Origin: Chamaecyparis obtusa
Taxonomy: Eukaryota; Streptophyta; Pinopsida; Cupressales; Cupressaceae
NCBI GenBank assembly: GCA_027943335.1
Contig: BSBK01004078.1
Location: 962,001-1,026,000, forward strand
Length of the DNA stretch: 64,000 nt
Direction: 5' to 3'
The first letter of the stretch is position 1; every line of letters begins with the position of its first letter. The translations under genes and the position numbers were made by a program. This document shows positions 9,981 to 22,047 of the stretch, one piece after another. The notes under the pieces are model-generated. The model searched no databases. It was not told where the DNA came from and worked only from the letters and a program-made list of their open reading frames with translations.

Positions 9981-10047
9981 GTGTTTTTCAACACCACCCC
10001 AAACAGTGTTTTTCAACATTACCCTTGCGTCGAGTGTTTCTTAACAC
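9981..10047 (+). repeat. Three GTGTT/AACAC mini-hairpins
   Basis: GTGTTTTTCAACAC (9981-9994), GTGTTTTTCAACAT (10006-10019) and GTGTTTCTTAACAC (10034-10047) each form a 5-bp stem with a four-base loop, spaced 25 and 28 bases apart. Confidence 0.5.
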
Positions 10048-11267
10048 TTATCAGATGTCTTACCCTACAGTCTAGTATGATGCGATATTTCTCATTTGCA
10101 GATGTGATACTCAGAATTTGACTCTCTGACCAACACACACGCACTTAAACAATCAACTCGCTGACGATATGATGACTTTATTTTTTCTTTGTGTGCTGTC
10201 TATGAGGATTTCTTTTGATGAGTGGTCTCTCCCTGAGAAGTTTTCGATGATGCATCGCTAGAAGACTGAGGGAATAAGACCATGTTTTCTTTCTTTATCT
10301 GCTTGTGGGTATATTTTGTTGGTCCTACCTGTCATGAGCATTTATGCTGGTCTTACTTGACACTATGGATTGACAAGATATTATCCTTGACTGTTTTGCG
10401 AGTGCATGCTTTAGCTATCCTGACTTTCATGTGTCTTGATACAAGCATAATCTCGCTATAACAAATTTAGGTGATCTCACTGCATTAGTCATCTTGACCT
10501 ATATGTCTTTGATGCCTAGGTGAGATTCCCACATCTCTATCTGATAAAGATCATATTCATATCCACATAGTTATGCTAGTGTGCATTGTATGATCTTATG
10601 ACGCTACCAATAATGCTCGATGATGATAATTAGATGTCTATAAGCGTTGTGACCTTGCAAGTCAACCACTTTCATAGTAGTTTGCATTTTTAGGTTCATG
10701 TTAGTCTAGTGTTGCATTTTGCATACGGAGAGAGCGCTCCTTTTCATCATTTACGGACTAGTCGGTCAACTGTGTTCATCTTCTAATTCTTCTTGATCAT
10801 ATCTTTCATTTCTAGTCTTTCATATCACATCATTTTCTATCCATTTTCGGACTCGAAATCGAAATCCGAGTCGCATTTCAAAATTTTTTTCCTTCTTCTG
10901 AGCAGTTGACTGACCTTTTGAGGCATAATTTGATTTTCGGTGGAATTTCTTCCTTTTCATGTCTCTCAATTTTCTAGTCTTTCATTCACCCTATCTCTTT
11001 TCTTCTAGCTCATCGCTGGGGCATGTTTCATTGCCTAATGGTTATCCTGTTATCATTTACATTCGATTATGATTTCATTATGATTTGGTCAAATCTTTAT
11101 CAATTTTCTGTCTCTCCTCTACTTGATTTCGATTTCGATTCCGAGGGGGCAGTATTTGTGGGATTCTCATCCCTGATTTCCTTGATTCTCTTGATTCAGA
11201 CATCTTTTGTGAGCTTTTGCTCAAAACTTGAGATTCTTATCTCTCATTTTTAGACATTGATTATTGC

Positions 11268-11330
11268 CTAGCAGCGACGGTGATAGTTTTGTCTAAAGCT
11301 TGATTTGCACCTAGCAGCGACGGTGTTGGT
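11268..11330 (+). repeat. Short direct repeat CCTAGCAGCGACGGTG
   Basis: CCTAGCAGCGACGGTG occurs twice about 42 bases apart in the 3' untranslated part of the element, each copy close to a TCTAAGCTT-like sequence. Function unknown. Confidence 0.6.
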
Positions 11331-11358
11331 CTAAGCTTTTGTTTATGTTTTGTCCGGA

Positions 11359-11473
11359 TGTGATCCCAAATCGACCTCACATCTGAGTTGTTTTGTGATC
11401 CCAAATCGATCTCACATTTCAACTTCATTCTTTGACTACATGTGTTCCCAAATTGATCACACATTAGTCAAAG
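11359..11473 (+). repeat. Three 23-nt hairpins ending beside the polypurine tract
   Basis: Units at 11359-11381, 11394-11416 and 11441-11463 share the loop core TCCCAAAT(C/T)GA. In the first two TGTGA pairs with TCACA; in the third TGTGT pairs with ACACA, a two-sided change. The third sits inside a longer stem: CTTTGACTA (11430-11438) pairs with TAGTCAAAG (11465-11473) and ATGTGT (11440-11445) with ACACAT (11459-11464), with C11439 bulged. Confidence 0.7.
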
Positions 11474-11482
11474 AGGGGCAAA
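11470..11482 (+). other. Polypurine tract
   Basis: AAAGAGGGGCAAA ends directly at the 3' LTR, where plus-strand DNA synthesis would be primed. The tract before the LTR of the Tat-type element at the right end is the same (AAAGAGGGGCAAAA on the minus strand). Confidence 0.85.
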
Positions 11483-12459
11483 TGTATGCACCCTAAAATG
11501 GTCGCCTAGACTTTGGGCCCCATTTATTTGATTTATCAATCCTGAATCATTTTGATCAATAATCAATATTTTCAACATTATTAATTTCTTGATCAAATCC
11601 TAATTTTGAGCATATATTGGATTTTTATCCTTGGGCTAACCATTTATCCTAAGTCTTTATTTAATTAAAAGGAATATTTCCTCCCCTTTCAATTAAATAA
11701 AAAGCCCCATTTTCCTCTTATCCTAAGTTGCACAAATAAAATATTATGCCTATTTTATAAAAAGGAAAAAAGCATCTTTTGTCTCACATGAGGCTCAAAA
11801 GTCAACACTTCACTCTCATTGGAGGATGTTTGTGCACATGGATTGCTCCTCTTTCAACCTCCATCGCTGATTAAGATCTTTTGCCTCTTAATCTCCATGG
11901 TCCATTCCTTTGCATTTCTTATAAAAGGAGAGCTCTCTCCTTCATTTGCATATCCATATTTTATGCTATTGTTATGCTGCAGGTTTTGGAGCTCTCTTTG
12001 AAGACACTCAAGCTTTGAAGCCTTGACATTTTTAGTTGCATTTCATAATAGTTTTGCTTTCATAGTTATCTTCATGGCATCATAGATTAGATTTCCTTTC
12101 ATGCAATAGACTAGATCTCACATAGCTTAATTAGGGGCTTGGAATCTATTGTACTTCTTTTCATAGCTTAGTTTGCACTTCATTTGATAGATTAGTCTTG
12201 CACATTCATACTAGTTGCATTTGCATTTCATTTCCATTTAGATTCTTGGAGATATTGGCATTGTTGCCCTTGTCTTCATTGTGAATCTCTCATTGTATGG
12301 TTGACTAGCAAGGTCACTTTCTTGTAGCTCTAGCTGAGAGCAAAACTCATAGTCCCTTGCAACTCCATGCATAGAGAGCTATGAGCCGCTTTGTGATGCC
12401 TCATTCTTGAGCAACCTTGCATGCAATGGTTCATAGAAGTGTATATTTTAGTGTGTACA
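11483..12459 (+). repeat. 3' LTR of the non-autonomous element
   Basis: 977 bp, TGTATGCACC to GTGTGTACA, matching the 5' LTR with nine differences by my count, nearly all transitions. It is followed by the target duplication CAAGT. Confidence 0.93.
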
Positions 12460-12464
12460 CAAGT

Positions 12465-13199
12465 AAGGTGAGGTACGTGAGTACACAATAAAATGGGAAG
12501 GCATGATGCTCCAATGTGGCAATGTAGTGACGAAGCAATGAAAATATAGTAGAACTTGAGTAAGTCATGATCCTCCTTGCCAACAAAATGTCATATGGTT
12601 GCTTTAGGAGTACAATAAGACAATAAAAACACATATAATAACATTATGAAATATGAGAAATAAGCATAAGAATATGCCTAACATGTAAATGTAAATTATA
12701 AGTGTAAAATAATAACAAGTGTATGTAGATTGAATCATGAGCATAAAAATGCATAATGCAATAGTAAGCATAAGAGTGTGAAATAGTAGGAGAATGAATA
12801 ACTAAGGTGGTAAATGTAAGAATATAGTGGTACACAAGCAAGGTTGAGAAGTAATCATAGAAACATGTCGGGTAAAATAAGACATGTACTCCTAGTGGGA
12901 GAAGATAAAACATGATGTAGAAAGGGAATACACAATAAATAAAGCATAATAACAAAAAAAAAATGTCACAATGCATAGCAACAAGTAAAGGACAATAAAA
13001 ATTAGAAATATAGATATGTAGATATATAATCTATAAGGATGCTTGTGAATCATCAAACTAATCTATAAAGATCATTACCATCTTCCAAAAGATTATCTTC
13101 ATCCCAACAAGTGTCATCATAATTTTATTCACCCATTCTTGTATTTTCTCCCTCATGACTTACTTTTTATTATACATATTTTTCTTCTTAATATCTTTT
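12465..13199. other. AT-rich flank, no gene recognised
   Basis: Continuation of the target repeat, then A-rich sequence with many ATAAGCATAA-like words. Minus-strand frames here are low-complexity shadows. Confidence 0.45.
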
Positions 13200-14700
13200 T
13201 TTATTTTTTGGGCAAATATACTATGATTTGGCAACACATTAGGTGTTTCTTTCTTGACCCAATTTCACTTATTATATTGCAAAAACATATAGTAATCTTT
13301 GGAATTTGATGCACCACAATACCTTTTTCTTGGATCCATGTGTTCCTTCACACATGAAAAATTAACTTGTGTATTATTTTTTCTTTTGTATCCTTCTGTG
13401 GTACAAAAGTAATAATTTACTTGTGAGTATCATTCAAAAGTGTATGCATATACCAAGGCCTACAAGTATTGACCCTAAACAATTCAACTTGAGGCTTTTT
13501 AGGCTCTGGAAAATCTTTATCCAACTTCTTTTGAATTCTCTACAACTCATTAAAATATATCTTGCATAAATCATATGTAATATAATTCCTTTCATGATCT
13601 ATACCTTTTGGTGTTCTAAAAAAATTATCCAATATGAAGTGACTAGCATTATTGGATCATAATGGACCCTTTCAATTTGACTACCTTTTCTCATGTACAA
13701 ATTTAACATATTAATGCAAAATAGAAGTGACAATCTTGCATTATTTTGATAATTAAAGCAGGCTAACAAGGGGGCTGACCCTTACACAACCATGCTTAGA
13801 GACATCAAAAAGAAAGAAAGAAAAAACACAGAGAAAGGGGTGCTGGAAAAAATAGGCCATTAATGCTCAATAACAACAAAAAAATAGATGTTGTCAAAGA
13901 TAAAAACTAGTACACTTAGCACAAAGGCTAGAAGCCTTCCACAAGGGTGGGAATGCCACACTCACATCGCAAGTGGAGAAGAGAGTGAGTTTGAAGAATA
14001 ATTCTTCTTGCACCATCAAATAACTATCTAAGTGATGTTGCCTTTAGAATCCCCAATGAAAGAAACTTCATTTGGGCAACTATTAGCACAATGGCCAGAG
14101 TACTGAGAAAGTTGTACAATACCAACAGAAGATTGGAGCTGAACAAGAGCAAAGACAAAAGGTGAAGAATGATCCACATGCCCAAAGGGCGCCACACCAG
14201 TAGTAGTAGGAGCATCACCCAAATTTTTAGTAGGAGCAAGACCCGACTCAACAACAAAAGCTTGACCTGAATCTACAATAGGAGCAACACCCAATTTGTA
14301 GCAGGAGCTTCCTCCTAAACATTAGCCTGTGATGAGTCATTAGAGGTAGAATCAGAAAGAGAATCATAAGCTCGAATAGTAAAATAAACCTTATTTGCAT
14401 CCCTCCACTAAGTAGTAGCACCTTTACGATGCAAAAGAGAACAACCTATAGCCATGCCTAGTAGAGAAGACAATCTTGCATTATTATGTCCATGGTGTTC
14501 TAAGTAATACAAGTTTCACAAATATTGTCATGTTGCCAAAATATCTCCCAAAGTATATGTTGTTATAATATCCTATAAATGCTTGATTAGAGTTTTGTAT
14601 TGCAACCCTCTTTGTGTCATTGATAATGCAATTGATTCATAATTCAAAGGTTGATTATTTTCCTTGAAAGGTATTCCCAATGTATTTGTTTTATAATAGG
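13200..14700 (-). pseudogene. Unidentified coding relic, split by an insertion
   Basis: On the minus strand a protein-like frame runs from about 14700 (GIPFKENNQPLNYESIALS) down to 14486, is interrupted by a 723-bp insertion, and resumes below 13745 (LLFCINMLNLYMRKGSQIE), then continues with a frame shift (TPKGIDHERNYITYDLCKI, later DFPEPKKPQVELFRVNT and MDPRKRYCGASNSKDYYMF) to about 13200. Several stops and at least one frame shift are present. I do not recognise the family; it could be a transposon protein or a host gene fragment. It appears to continue across the insertion when only one copy of the target duplication is counted. Confidence 0.5.
13746..14468 (-). mobile_element. 723-bp retroposed insertion with 17-bp target duplication
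   Basis: GACAATCTTGCATTATT occurs at 13729-13745 and 14469-14485, exactly flanking the insertion. A duplication of this length is typical of LINE-type target-primed insertion. The minus strand carries a decayed frame (14028-14294, Val/Pro/Ser-rich) and ends with GTGTAAGGGTCAGCCCCCTT and TTTAATTATC, resembling a plant LINE 3' end. There is no poly-A tail. It may be a 5'-truncated LINE or a processed transcript. Confidence 0.6.
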
Positions 14701-16012
14701 TTTATGCACATTATTTCTATGTTTAAAATTGTATATCTTTAGTATTTACACATCTCCTATTAGATTAATTATGGAAGCTTTATCTAGCTTTCTTTCACAT
14801 TTTATTTACACCTTTTAAATGTTTTTTACACTCATTTTTATCTACTATATTTTGTTGGGTAAAAACACAAAAGTATTTCACACTTAAAAAGGAATCGACC
14901 AACACAAACAAAAGGTTTTAACTTCGACTACATAAGAGTAGCCTTTAAGTTTAAAAATGATGCAAACTAATAAAATTTAGAAATCTTGATGAAGTTTATG
15001 GTTGTAATTTTTTTAAAATAGTTTGATATTTTTTTATAAATTAAAGTGTGAAATGTGAATTGTTGAAAATTCTCAAAAAAAGTGAGGTTGAGTTAATGTC
15101 ATAATAAAAAGAGAAAACACTTTTATTTCTCCTTGATTTTTTTTTCCAAATAGTTAACTTCAATATCTAGTGCATAAAATATATTTTTTGATGGATATTT
15201 TTTCTCATGGTAATGTTTTAAAGTAAAACTCACTAGAATATCATAGTTTTCATATAACATCAACTTTTGTCTAATTTTTTTATCATTTCAAAAATAAAAT
15301 TGTACCCTTTTGGAGATGATTCTCTCCTCTAGTGTATCAAATATTTTGTTAATTTCTAATCAACTTCATATTTGATTTTAAAACCCTACTTACAATATTT
15401 TTAAAAATTATATTAGAACTAACTAATATAGCAAAAAAAAAACTAGATTCTAGACTCCAAGCTTTGGAGAAAGGTGTTTTTTTTCTTCACATTTTCATGA
15501 AAATTCCCCTAGTTGGATAAATTCAAAGTTTAAGTTGAAGTTTTCTTGAATTTACTCCAAAAGAGGCATTAAGTAGCCACATTAAACAATTTTGATCTTG
15601 AAAAAGAGTTTCAACCTAAACCCTTTCAACTGAAACCTTTCACTCAAAATGTTACATGCAAATTTGATCACACATCAAAATTTGAATAGAAAAGTTTTCC
15701 TTTTATGGTTTTGGGTGAAATGATTTTTCATGAAACTTTGGTGCCATATACACACCATGTGGTTTTGAGGGAAACCCTTCCACCTAAAATCTTTCCAACT
15801 AAAATCATTTCGTTAGAAACTATTTAGTTGGTTGCAAGCATGACAACTTTATGCTTTTACTCTATTTTATATTTCTTCCCTTCCTACATGGGGGTAGTTT
15901 GATTTTTATTTTGTCTTGCTTCACACATTAGCTCCTATGCTTGTTTGCATCTCTTTTACTCTCATGCTTGGTCTTTATTTATGTTCTCCCATTTTACTTG
16001 GTCATTACCTTC
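14486..16012. other. AT-rich DNA beyond the relic, no feature
   Basis: Past about 14700 I see no coding frame, repeat partner or element end. Short related phrases (for example GGTTTTGAGGGAAACCC and AACCCTTTCAACTGAAACC) recur around 15600-15800 without a clear unit. Confidence 0.4.
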
Positions 16013-17527
16013 TGTAGACACCTAAAAATTCTTTAAAAAATAAATTATTTTTATTTTCTGAAAAATCTCTGATGACATCATCATTTGTTAATTAATTATT
16101 TAATTAATTAATTAATTAATTTTTATGTCATTAAATCTTTTTATCTTAATTAAAAATATTTAATTAAGAAATCCCTCCCAAAAATGTTTAAATCTTATTT
16201 AAACATTATTCTCCTTATTTATTAATTATTTAATTAATAAATTAACCAAAAATCCCAAAATAAATAATTTATTTATTTTTTGACCAAAACTTGGCCAATT
16301 TCCTTAAGACCACTAACCTCTTCCAAAATCTTCTAATCCTTCTTTAATTTCGATTAAAGGCTAAACCCATCCTTTCTAACCCTAATCTCAACTCAAAATA
16401 TTTAATTAAGATTAAATATTTAATTTTCATATTTATTAAATATATTTTAATAAATATTCCCAAAACCAAAAGCCTTTGGAATGAATAAACATTTATTCCA
16501 TAAAACCTAAGAAAACTCTAGACTCTTCTAGAAACTTCTCAACCCAACCTCTTCACCCATCCTAATCCTAAAATCCCCTAATCCTAATCCTAATCCTCCC
16601 CCTAACCTTGTCACATTCCCTAAACAAGGTTAGCCAACTCCTAAGCTTGACCCAAAGTCAACAAACTTCTAGAGGCTTCTCTTACATGCATTAAAGGCAT
16701 TTAAGGCCTCCTTATCCCTCTTACATGCATTTATGGTGCATTTAAGAAGCCCCTCACCCCTTTCTTACACCCTTTGACCTTAGGCACATTTCTCAAATTG
16801 TGCACATTCCTCCCATCTTTCAACCCAATCCCCTTATGACACTTGTCACAAGGAGATAACCCTTCCCCTAATGAGCCTCAAACTCATTAAAGCTTTTGAG
16901 ATAAATAAATCTTTATTTATCTCCTAAATTCTATGTTTATCCTTAGCAAGCCTAGACTCTTCTAGAAAGTCTTCATCCTCATCCAAAGCCTAGACTCTTC
17001 TAGAAAGTCTTCATCCTTATCCCCTTGACTCAACCCCTAACCTTGCCCCAAACTCTAACCTATCCTCCTAACCCAAGCCCTTAGGAAATCCTATAAATAC
17101 TCCTCCTTCCAAGAGCAAATTATTAGCTTAGTTTTTATCATTTATGCATTGTTATCATGAGCATTTTTAGCTAGATCATCTTAGCATACATCTTAATTGT
17201 TAGATTTCTTCAAGTTTTTCATGTTTTCTAACACATCTTAGAATAGCTTAATGGATTAATCTTAGTTCATATTTCAAGCTTTTCTCATCATTTATGCATC
17301 ACCATAAATCCCTCTCCATGCATTTGAGAGCACACCCACATCCCTCTAATTGAAGCAAATCAAACATTTGCTCTATAGCACTTGTTTTTAGCAACAATTT
17401 TGAGGTGGCTTTGGTTTTGTTTTCATGTCTTATGCTATTTTTTAGTTCATGAACATGTTAGATTAGTCTAATGTTTGAATGTTTCAGCCTTTCAAGACAG
17501 GTAACAGGTTCAAAATCATAGTCTACA
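16013..17527 (+). mobile_element. Solo LTR, 1515 bp
   Basis: The unit begins TGTAGACACC and ends GTCTACA (inverted termini TGTAGAC/GTCTACA). It is flanked by a perfect 5-bp duplication CCTTC (16008-16012 and 17528-17532). TATAAATA at 17092-17099 is a likely promoter. There is no internal domain or second LTR, so the element was reduced to one LTR by recombination. It contains (TTAA)n-like runs near 16090-16125 and a repeated GCCTAGACTCTTCTAGAAAG phrase at about 16948 and 16987. Orientation follows the TATA box. The family is probably Ty3/gypsy by length and termini, which is not certain. Confidence 0.82.
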
Positions 17528-20500
17528 CCTTCTTATGTCACTTTATGCACCCTCATACTCTTTTGCCTTTTAGGTTTAGAGGATCATGTTTTGTTCATCC
17601 ATAACTTACATGATTTTTTTTATCACATCACCTCATTTACAAATTTATGTTCTCAAGTTTGTGATCAAATTTACATGTATGACATTTACTAAACAATTGT
17701 TCTTTGGTTTTACTCCTTGAGCATTGATTACTTTCCATGATCCACCATTACCATACCACATTTTGAGCCCACATTATTATCTAATTTTTCTATTAAACCT
17801 ACTTTTATAGTTATTACACTAGCCTAGGAGGCATCATGCCTTAGTAATATTTGAGATTATTTTTTATATCATAACATTATAAGTATTTAATCTTCCCCCA
17901 TACCATTTGAACTTTCCTTGTTATATCTTTATCTTAGGGTCATATTGCCTTCTCCAATACCATTTAAAATTTCCATGTTGTGTATCTGAATTGGGGGCAT
18001 CATCCCTTTCATAATTCCATTTGTACCTACACATATCATGCTTTTAGAGCCACAATTCTTTAAGTGGTGACATCTTTCCCTCTCTACTCTTTTTTATGGC
18101 ATCATTTTTTTACCTTTTTTTAAACTTTAGGGTCATCACACTGTCCTTCTCTATCATTACCTTTACATCAAAATTTTGGACCTGTATTACCTCTAGGGGC
18201 TCATTATCTTGTGCCTCCACCTTTGTGTGTTCATGATCTTAGGTGTCACATTAGGGGATATGGGCCCATAATAGTGTGTTATTAATACAAGAGCATCCAA
18301 GGCGTAAGAGGAATCTTGCATCACTATTTTTTTTCCTTTCATGTTTGTTTATTTTGTAAGTTTCTTAATAAAGTCAAAAACATGATGTTATCACTACAAA
18401 ACTCAATTTATATAGTGGATAAATTATTGTTTCACTCACTATTTCAACACATCAAAGTTCTAAGAAACAACATTACCATACAAAATTACATATTATTCTC
18501 AAAGCTTTGACTTCTCATATTCTAGCATGCCACATTATTGTTGAGTTTTGTTATCATTAGCTCATGTAATGTAACTTGTCATGTTTTACAAGTGGACCTA
18601 ATGAACTATGTGTAGAAATAATTGAAATTTTTGTGCAAAGATTTGAAGATATATACAAGCTTCTTAGTCACATTGAGGTTCATTTCATTAAATATGAGTG
18701 CTTCTACATGTTTCCTTGTGCATTGAACATTACACCACTTTGTTGGTGGACATAAAATATCCCATTTTTCAGCACTCAATCTACATTGGAAGAAATTATT
18801 TTTGACAAATAATCAACTCAAGAGAGTTCAGTAGTATATCAAAAGCATCAAACACCAAAGAGCATCTAGATATTGTATATGAACTCAAAAGATGGTAATT
18901 GAAGATTTCTACATGTTTATTATTCTTGTATTCATTGCAATTTGAGAATGAGTTCACATTTCATAGTAATCCCTTATGATAAATACTATGGATATATTTT
19001 AGATTGTGAAGTAATAAAATCATTATTATTTCAAATGTCACAATACATTTTGGTTATAAAAATTAGATTATTTTTTTAAGCATTTAATTTGTCAATTAGA
19101 TGCATTGTACATATGTTTTATTTTTTTGTAAGAATAATTAGTGATATCTCTATGAATATTCATATGATTGATATATTGTTTGTATTTCCTAAAGTTGAGT
19201 GTATCAACTCAATTGCATAAATGATTCTTAAATATTGTTTAAACATTTAATTGAAGTCACAATGTACTAATTATTTCATTAAAAGGGTTTTCAACCTCAA
19301 AAGGGAGAAAACAAAGATACAATAAAATATTAAAAGTTTCATCTTTATGAAAACCTTAGTACATGAAGCAACTACAATTCATAAAAGTTTGTAAGGAAAA
19401 AATCCTACCACTATGTAAGCGATGAGAGATATTCTTAATGCAATGCGAGTTATGTGACACACAAAATTGATATAATTTTGGGTTATCCATTTTGGAATGT
19501 GTTTTATATTAATTCTGGCATGATAGAGGTCTTGGGGAAAAGAGGAAATTTTCTGGTGGAGTTTTATTGTAGGAGGTCGCAATTTGAGCTTGGAGGACAT
19601 TTAACATCATACTATATGGTTATTGGATATTTTTATGGCAAGTACATGGTTTGAGTTGTGACTAATTGTTATAGGTAGTTCTAGTTAGTCAATATCTTAC
19701 ATGATTATATGATTTATAGTCGATCATGGTATGCACGAGAAGAAATTATATTAAAGGTGTGTATCTAGGTGTAAATGTCATAGTTATGGATTTTTGAGAA
19801 CTTTTTTTTCTTTTGGGTGTACATTCTATGCATTTAAGAGTTATGAAATGGTCATTGAGTTGATATTCCAACAACTTGTAATAATGTCTACTTAAAAAAT
19901 AGGACATCATATTATTTCTTGTGTATAATTGTGATATTATGTGTATATTATACAATTATAGGGAATTGATACCTAAGTAAATGGACTTTTTTGGTATTGT
20001 GTTATTAGTTGGGTGTAAATATGAGGGTGTTGGACTTTGTAATTAAATTTTGATATTGTCACGTGTATTAAATATAAAACTAATGCATTATTATTTTATG
20101 TCGTGTCTATTGGAGTGTCATTTGTTTGTCTCCCTTTTCTCTATTTTCCCAAATGTTATAATAATGATATATTGAGTTGTCTCTTCTAACCAATGTCATA
20201 TGTGGTTTTCCATTAGTTATTTTTTTCCTAAAGCACTACCACACGTTATTTATTATTTCTCAGTGTGTTCTAGGTCTACAAAACCCCCCAAAAATGTAAG
20301 TGTTAGTCATTTTCTTGTTGTTTATATAATATTATTGGATTGGATTTCCAAGATTATCCATATTAGCATACTATTCCCCTTGATCTTGACATCCTAGCTA
20401 AAGGAGCACTATTTTTTTTGAAGTATGGACTTTAAAAAACAACAACTTAGTGGGTTATCAATGTTGTCATTCCACTCATCAAAACTCTAAATTCTTAAAT

Positions 20501-21708
20501 AAATCAATAATCATATGCTTCATCAATACAAGCTCATCTTGAAGTTGAAACTTTAGTCCATTGGTATATTAGGTTGTCACTTGCCCTTTACTTTCTTGTA
20601 TATCTGTTTAAACTTGAAGCCCCGTGAATTGTTATTTATAAGCCTATACTAACTGATCCTATTGTTTCAAAATTTGAAATTGTTTAAGCAATTTTTGCTA
20701 GTAATCAAAGGGGAAGAATTGAGATCTTAGATTTATTAACATCTTAGAAAAAAGTCTATTTTTATATCATTTCCTTATCTTCTCAAAATCTACACTTTCT
20801 CCCACCACAATATTGGATGCGACTTCAAGATATTTTAGTTGTATTTAAATTAGTAATATTTTATCAATGCTTTGTTTTTAATTCAAGCAAATGATTCTAG
20901 TGTATAAACATGACACACATATCCATGTTAGGAATGCAATGATATTAAAAACTTTTGACTAAAGTAATGCTTGGTACACATATTGCTGGCCCACGAGTAT
21001 CTACTTAGTTTGTATATGAATCAAAAGTCATGTATGTAGAGGGTATCAAAGGATGTATGGTAGATTATGTGATAGTGCAATACTTTTACTCGTAGTTATT
21101 GAATTGGAGAAAATACCTTTGAAATTACCATGATTGTTATAAGTGAGGGATTGATCCCATACCAATCCATTTTAGTAGTCTTTATGTGTTGACCAAAAAT
21201 ATGTTTTCATGATTGATCACTACATATATGCATTTAAAGGCATTCATTTGATTGTCCTCTCACATTTTGAATGTCTTAGAGCATTCAAGGAACAATCATT
21301 ACTAGACTACTTTAGTTTGGTGCGCTAAAATGAATCAAAGTTTGCATAATCATTCTTGAGCATTGTTTATTGTCAACCGTCTATTGCATGACCACAAAGT
21401 TAACTTTTTAGGTGTTGACCTAAGAGATTGTGTTCTCTAGAGATTTAGACAACCCCTTAAAGATATTTTTATAGACCGTCTACTTAGATAGGAGAGAATG
21501 CAACAATAAACTTGGTAAATTAGAAAGCAAAATGTATGCATCTAGTAAGCTAAAAAAAATGTTGATGTAGAAATGATCAACATGCTCAAACTTGATCTAG
21601 ACAAAGACATGGATCTTGTATAGATTCTAAGGTGACATACAAATAGAGAGATCTTATTTCTACTACGAAAATGATCTAGATTCCAAATCACAACAAAATT
21701 AACTAAAT
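17528..21708. other. Long AT-rich stretch without recognised genes
   Basis: All frames here are short and low in complexity, and no LTR, primer site, inverted repeat or RNA gene was found. Small frames at 18316-18510, 19379-19654, 19746-19955 and 20200-20397 have no recognisable product. It may hold old, unrecognisable repeats. Confidence 0.45.
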
Positions 21709-21748
21709 GTGTGTGTGTGTGGGTGCATGAGAGCAGAATTAACTAAAT

Positions 21749-21823
<75 letters not shown>
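21709..21823. repeat. Compound microsatellite (GT)n-(GA)n
   Basis: A short GT run at 21709-21720, then the phrase AATTAACTAAATGTGTGTG repeated, a second longer GT run, and an uninterrupted GA run to 21823. A likely length-variable marker. Confidence 0.95.
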
Positions 21824-21826
<3 letters not shown>

Positions 21827-22047
21827 AAATCCAAAGTGACATAAAGATAGAGAAATCTTATTTAGATTCAAGAACTATGACATTATTATTCTTCTTTTAC
21901 CCACTAATTTAAATTACTGGATTTTAAATTAGACATGTCCATATGAATGGAGTAGCAAAAAAAATCAAAGTTAAGCAAAGATTATGTTCTTTTATGTAAA
22001 TCGAAAACGTCTAAACAACAAATTAAAACGCATACGTTACCAGGGGA

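Larger units (their letters stand above)
2584..12459 (+). mobile_element. Complete LTR retrotransposon, probably non-autonomous, Tat-like
   Basis: The element has two 977-bp LTRs, a perfect 5-bp target duplication (CAAGT at 2579-2583 and 12460-12464), a tRNA-Lys primer site and a polypurine tract. By my reading the LTRs differ at nine positions with no indel, so it inserted recently. The internal 7.9 kb holds one long sense frame (about 6016-8418) and no recognisable gag, protease, reverse transcriptase, RNase H or integrase. The rest is leader and 3' sequence with repeated hairpins. This matches the class called large retrotransposon derivatives, which need enzymes from another element. The polypurine tract, LTR start and hairpin types match the Tat-type Ty3/gypsy element at the right end of the window, so that lineage is the likely helper (inference). 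Confidence 0.9.

Noticed and set aside
12644..12976. 110-codon minus-strand frame with a membrane-like profile
   Set aside because: The hydrophobic Tyr/Leu/Ile composition follows from A-rich plus-strand words such as ATAAGCATAA; there is no start context or motif.
16574..16600. CCTAAT-type tandem words resembling telomere repeat
   Set aside because: The unit is CCTAAT, not the plant CCCTAAA, and only a few copies lie inside the solo LTR.
21709..21823. Possible regulatory GA/GT tract
   Set aside because: A plain compound microsatellite with no gene nearby; no reason to assign a function.
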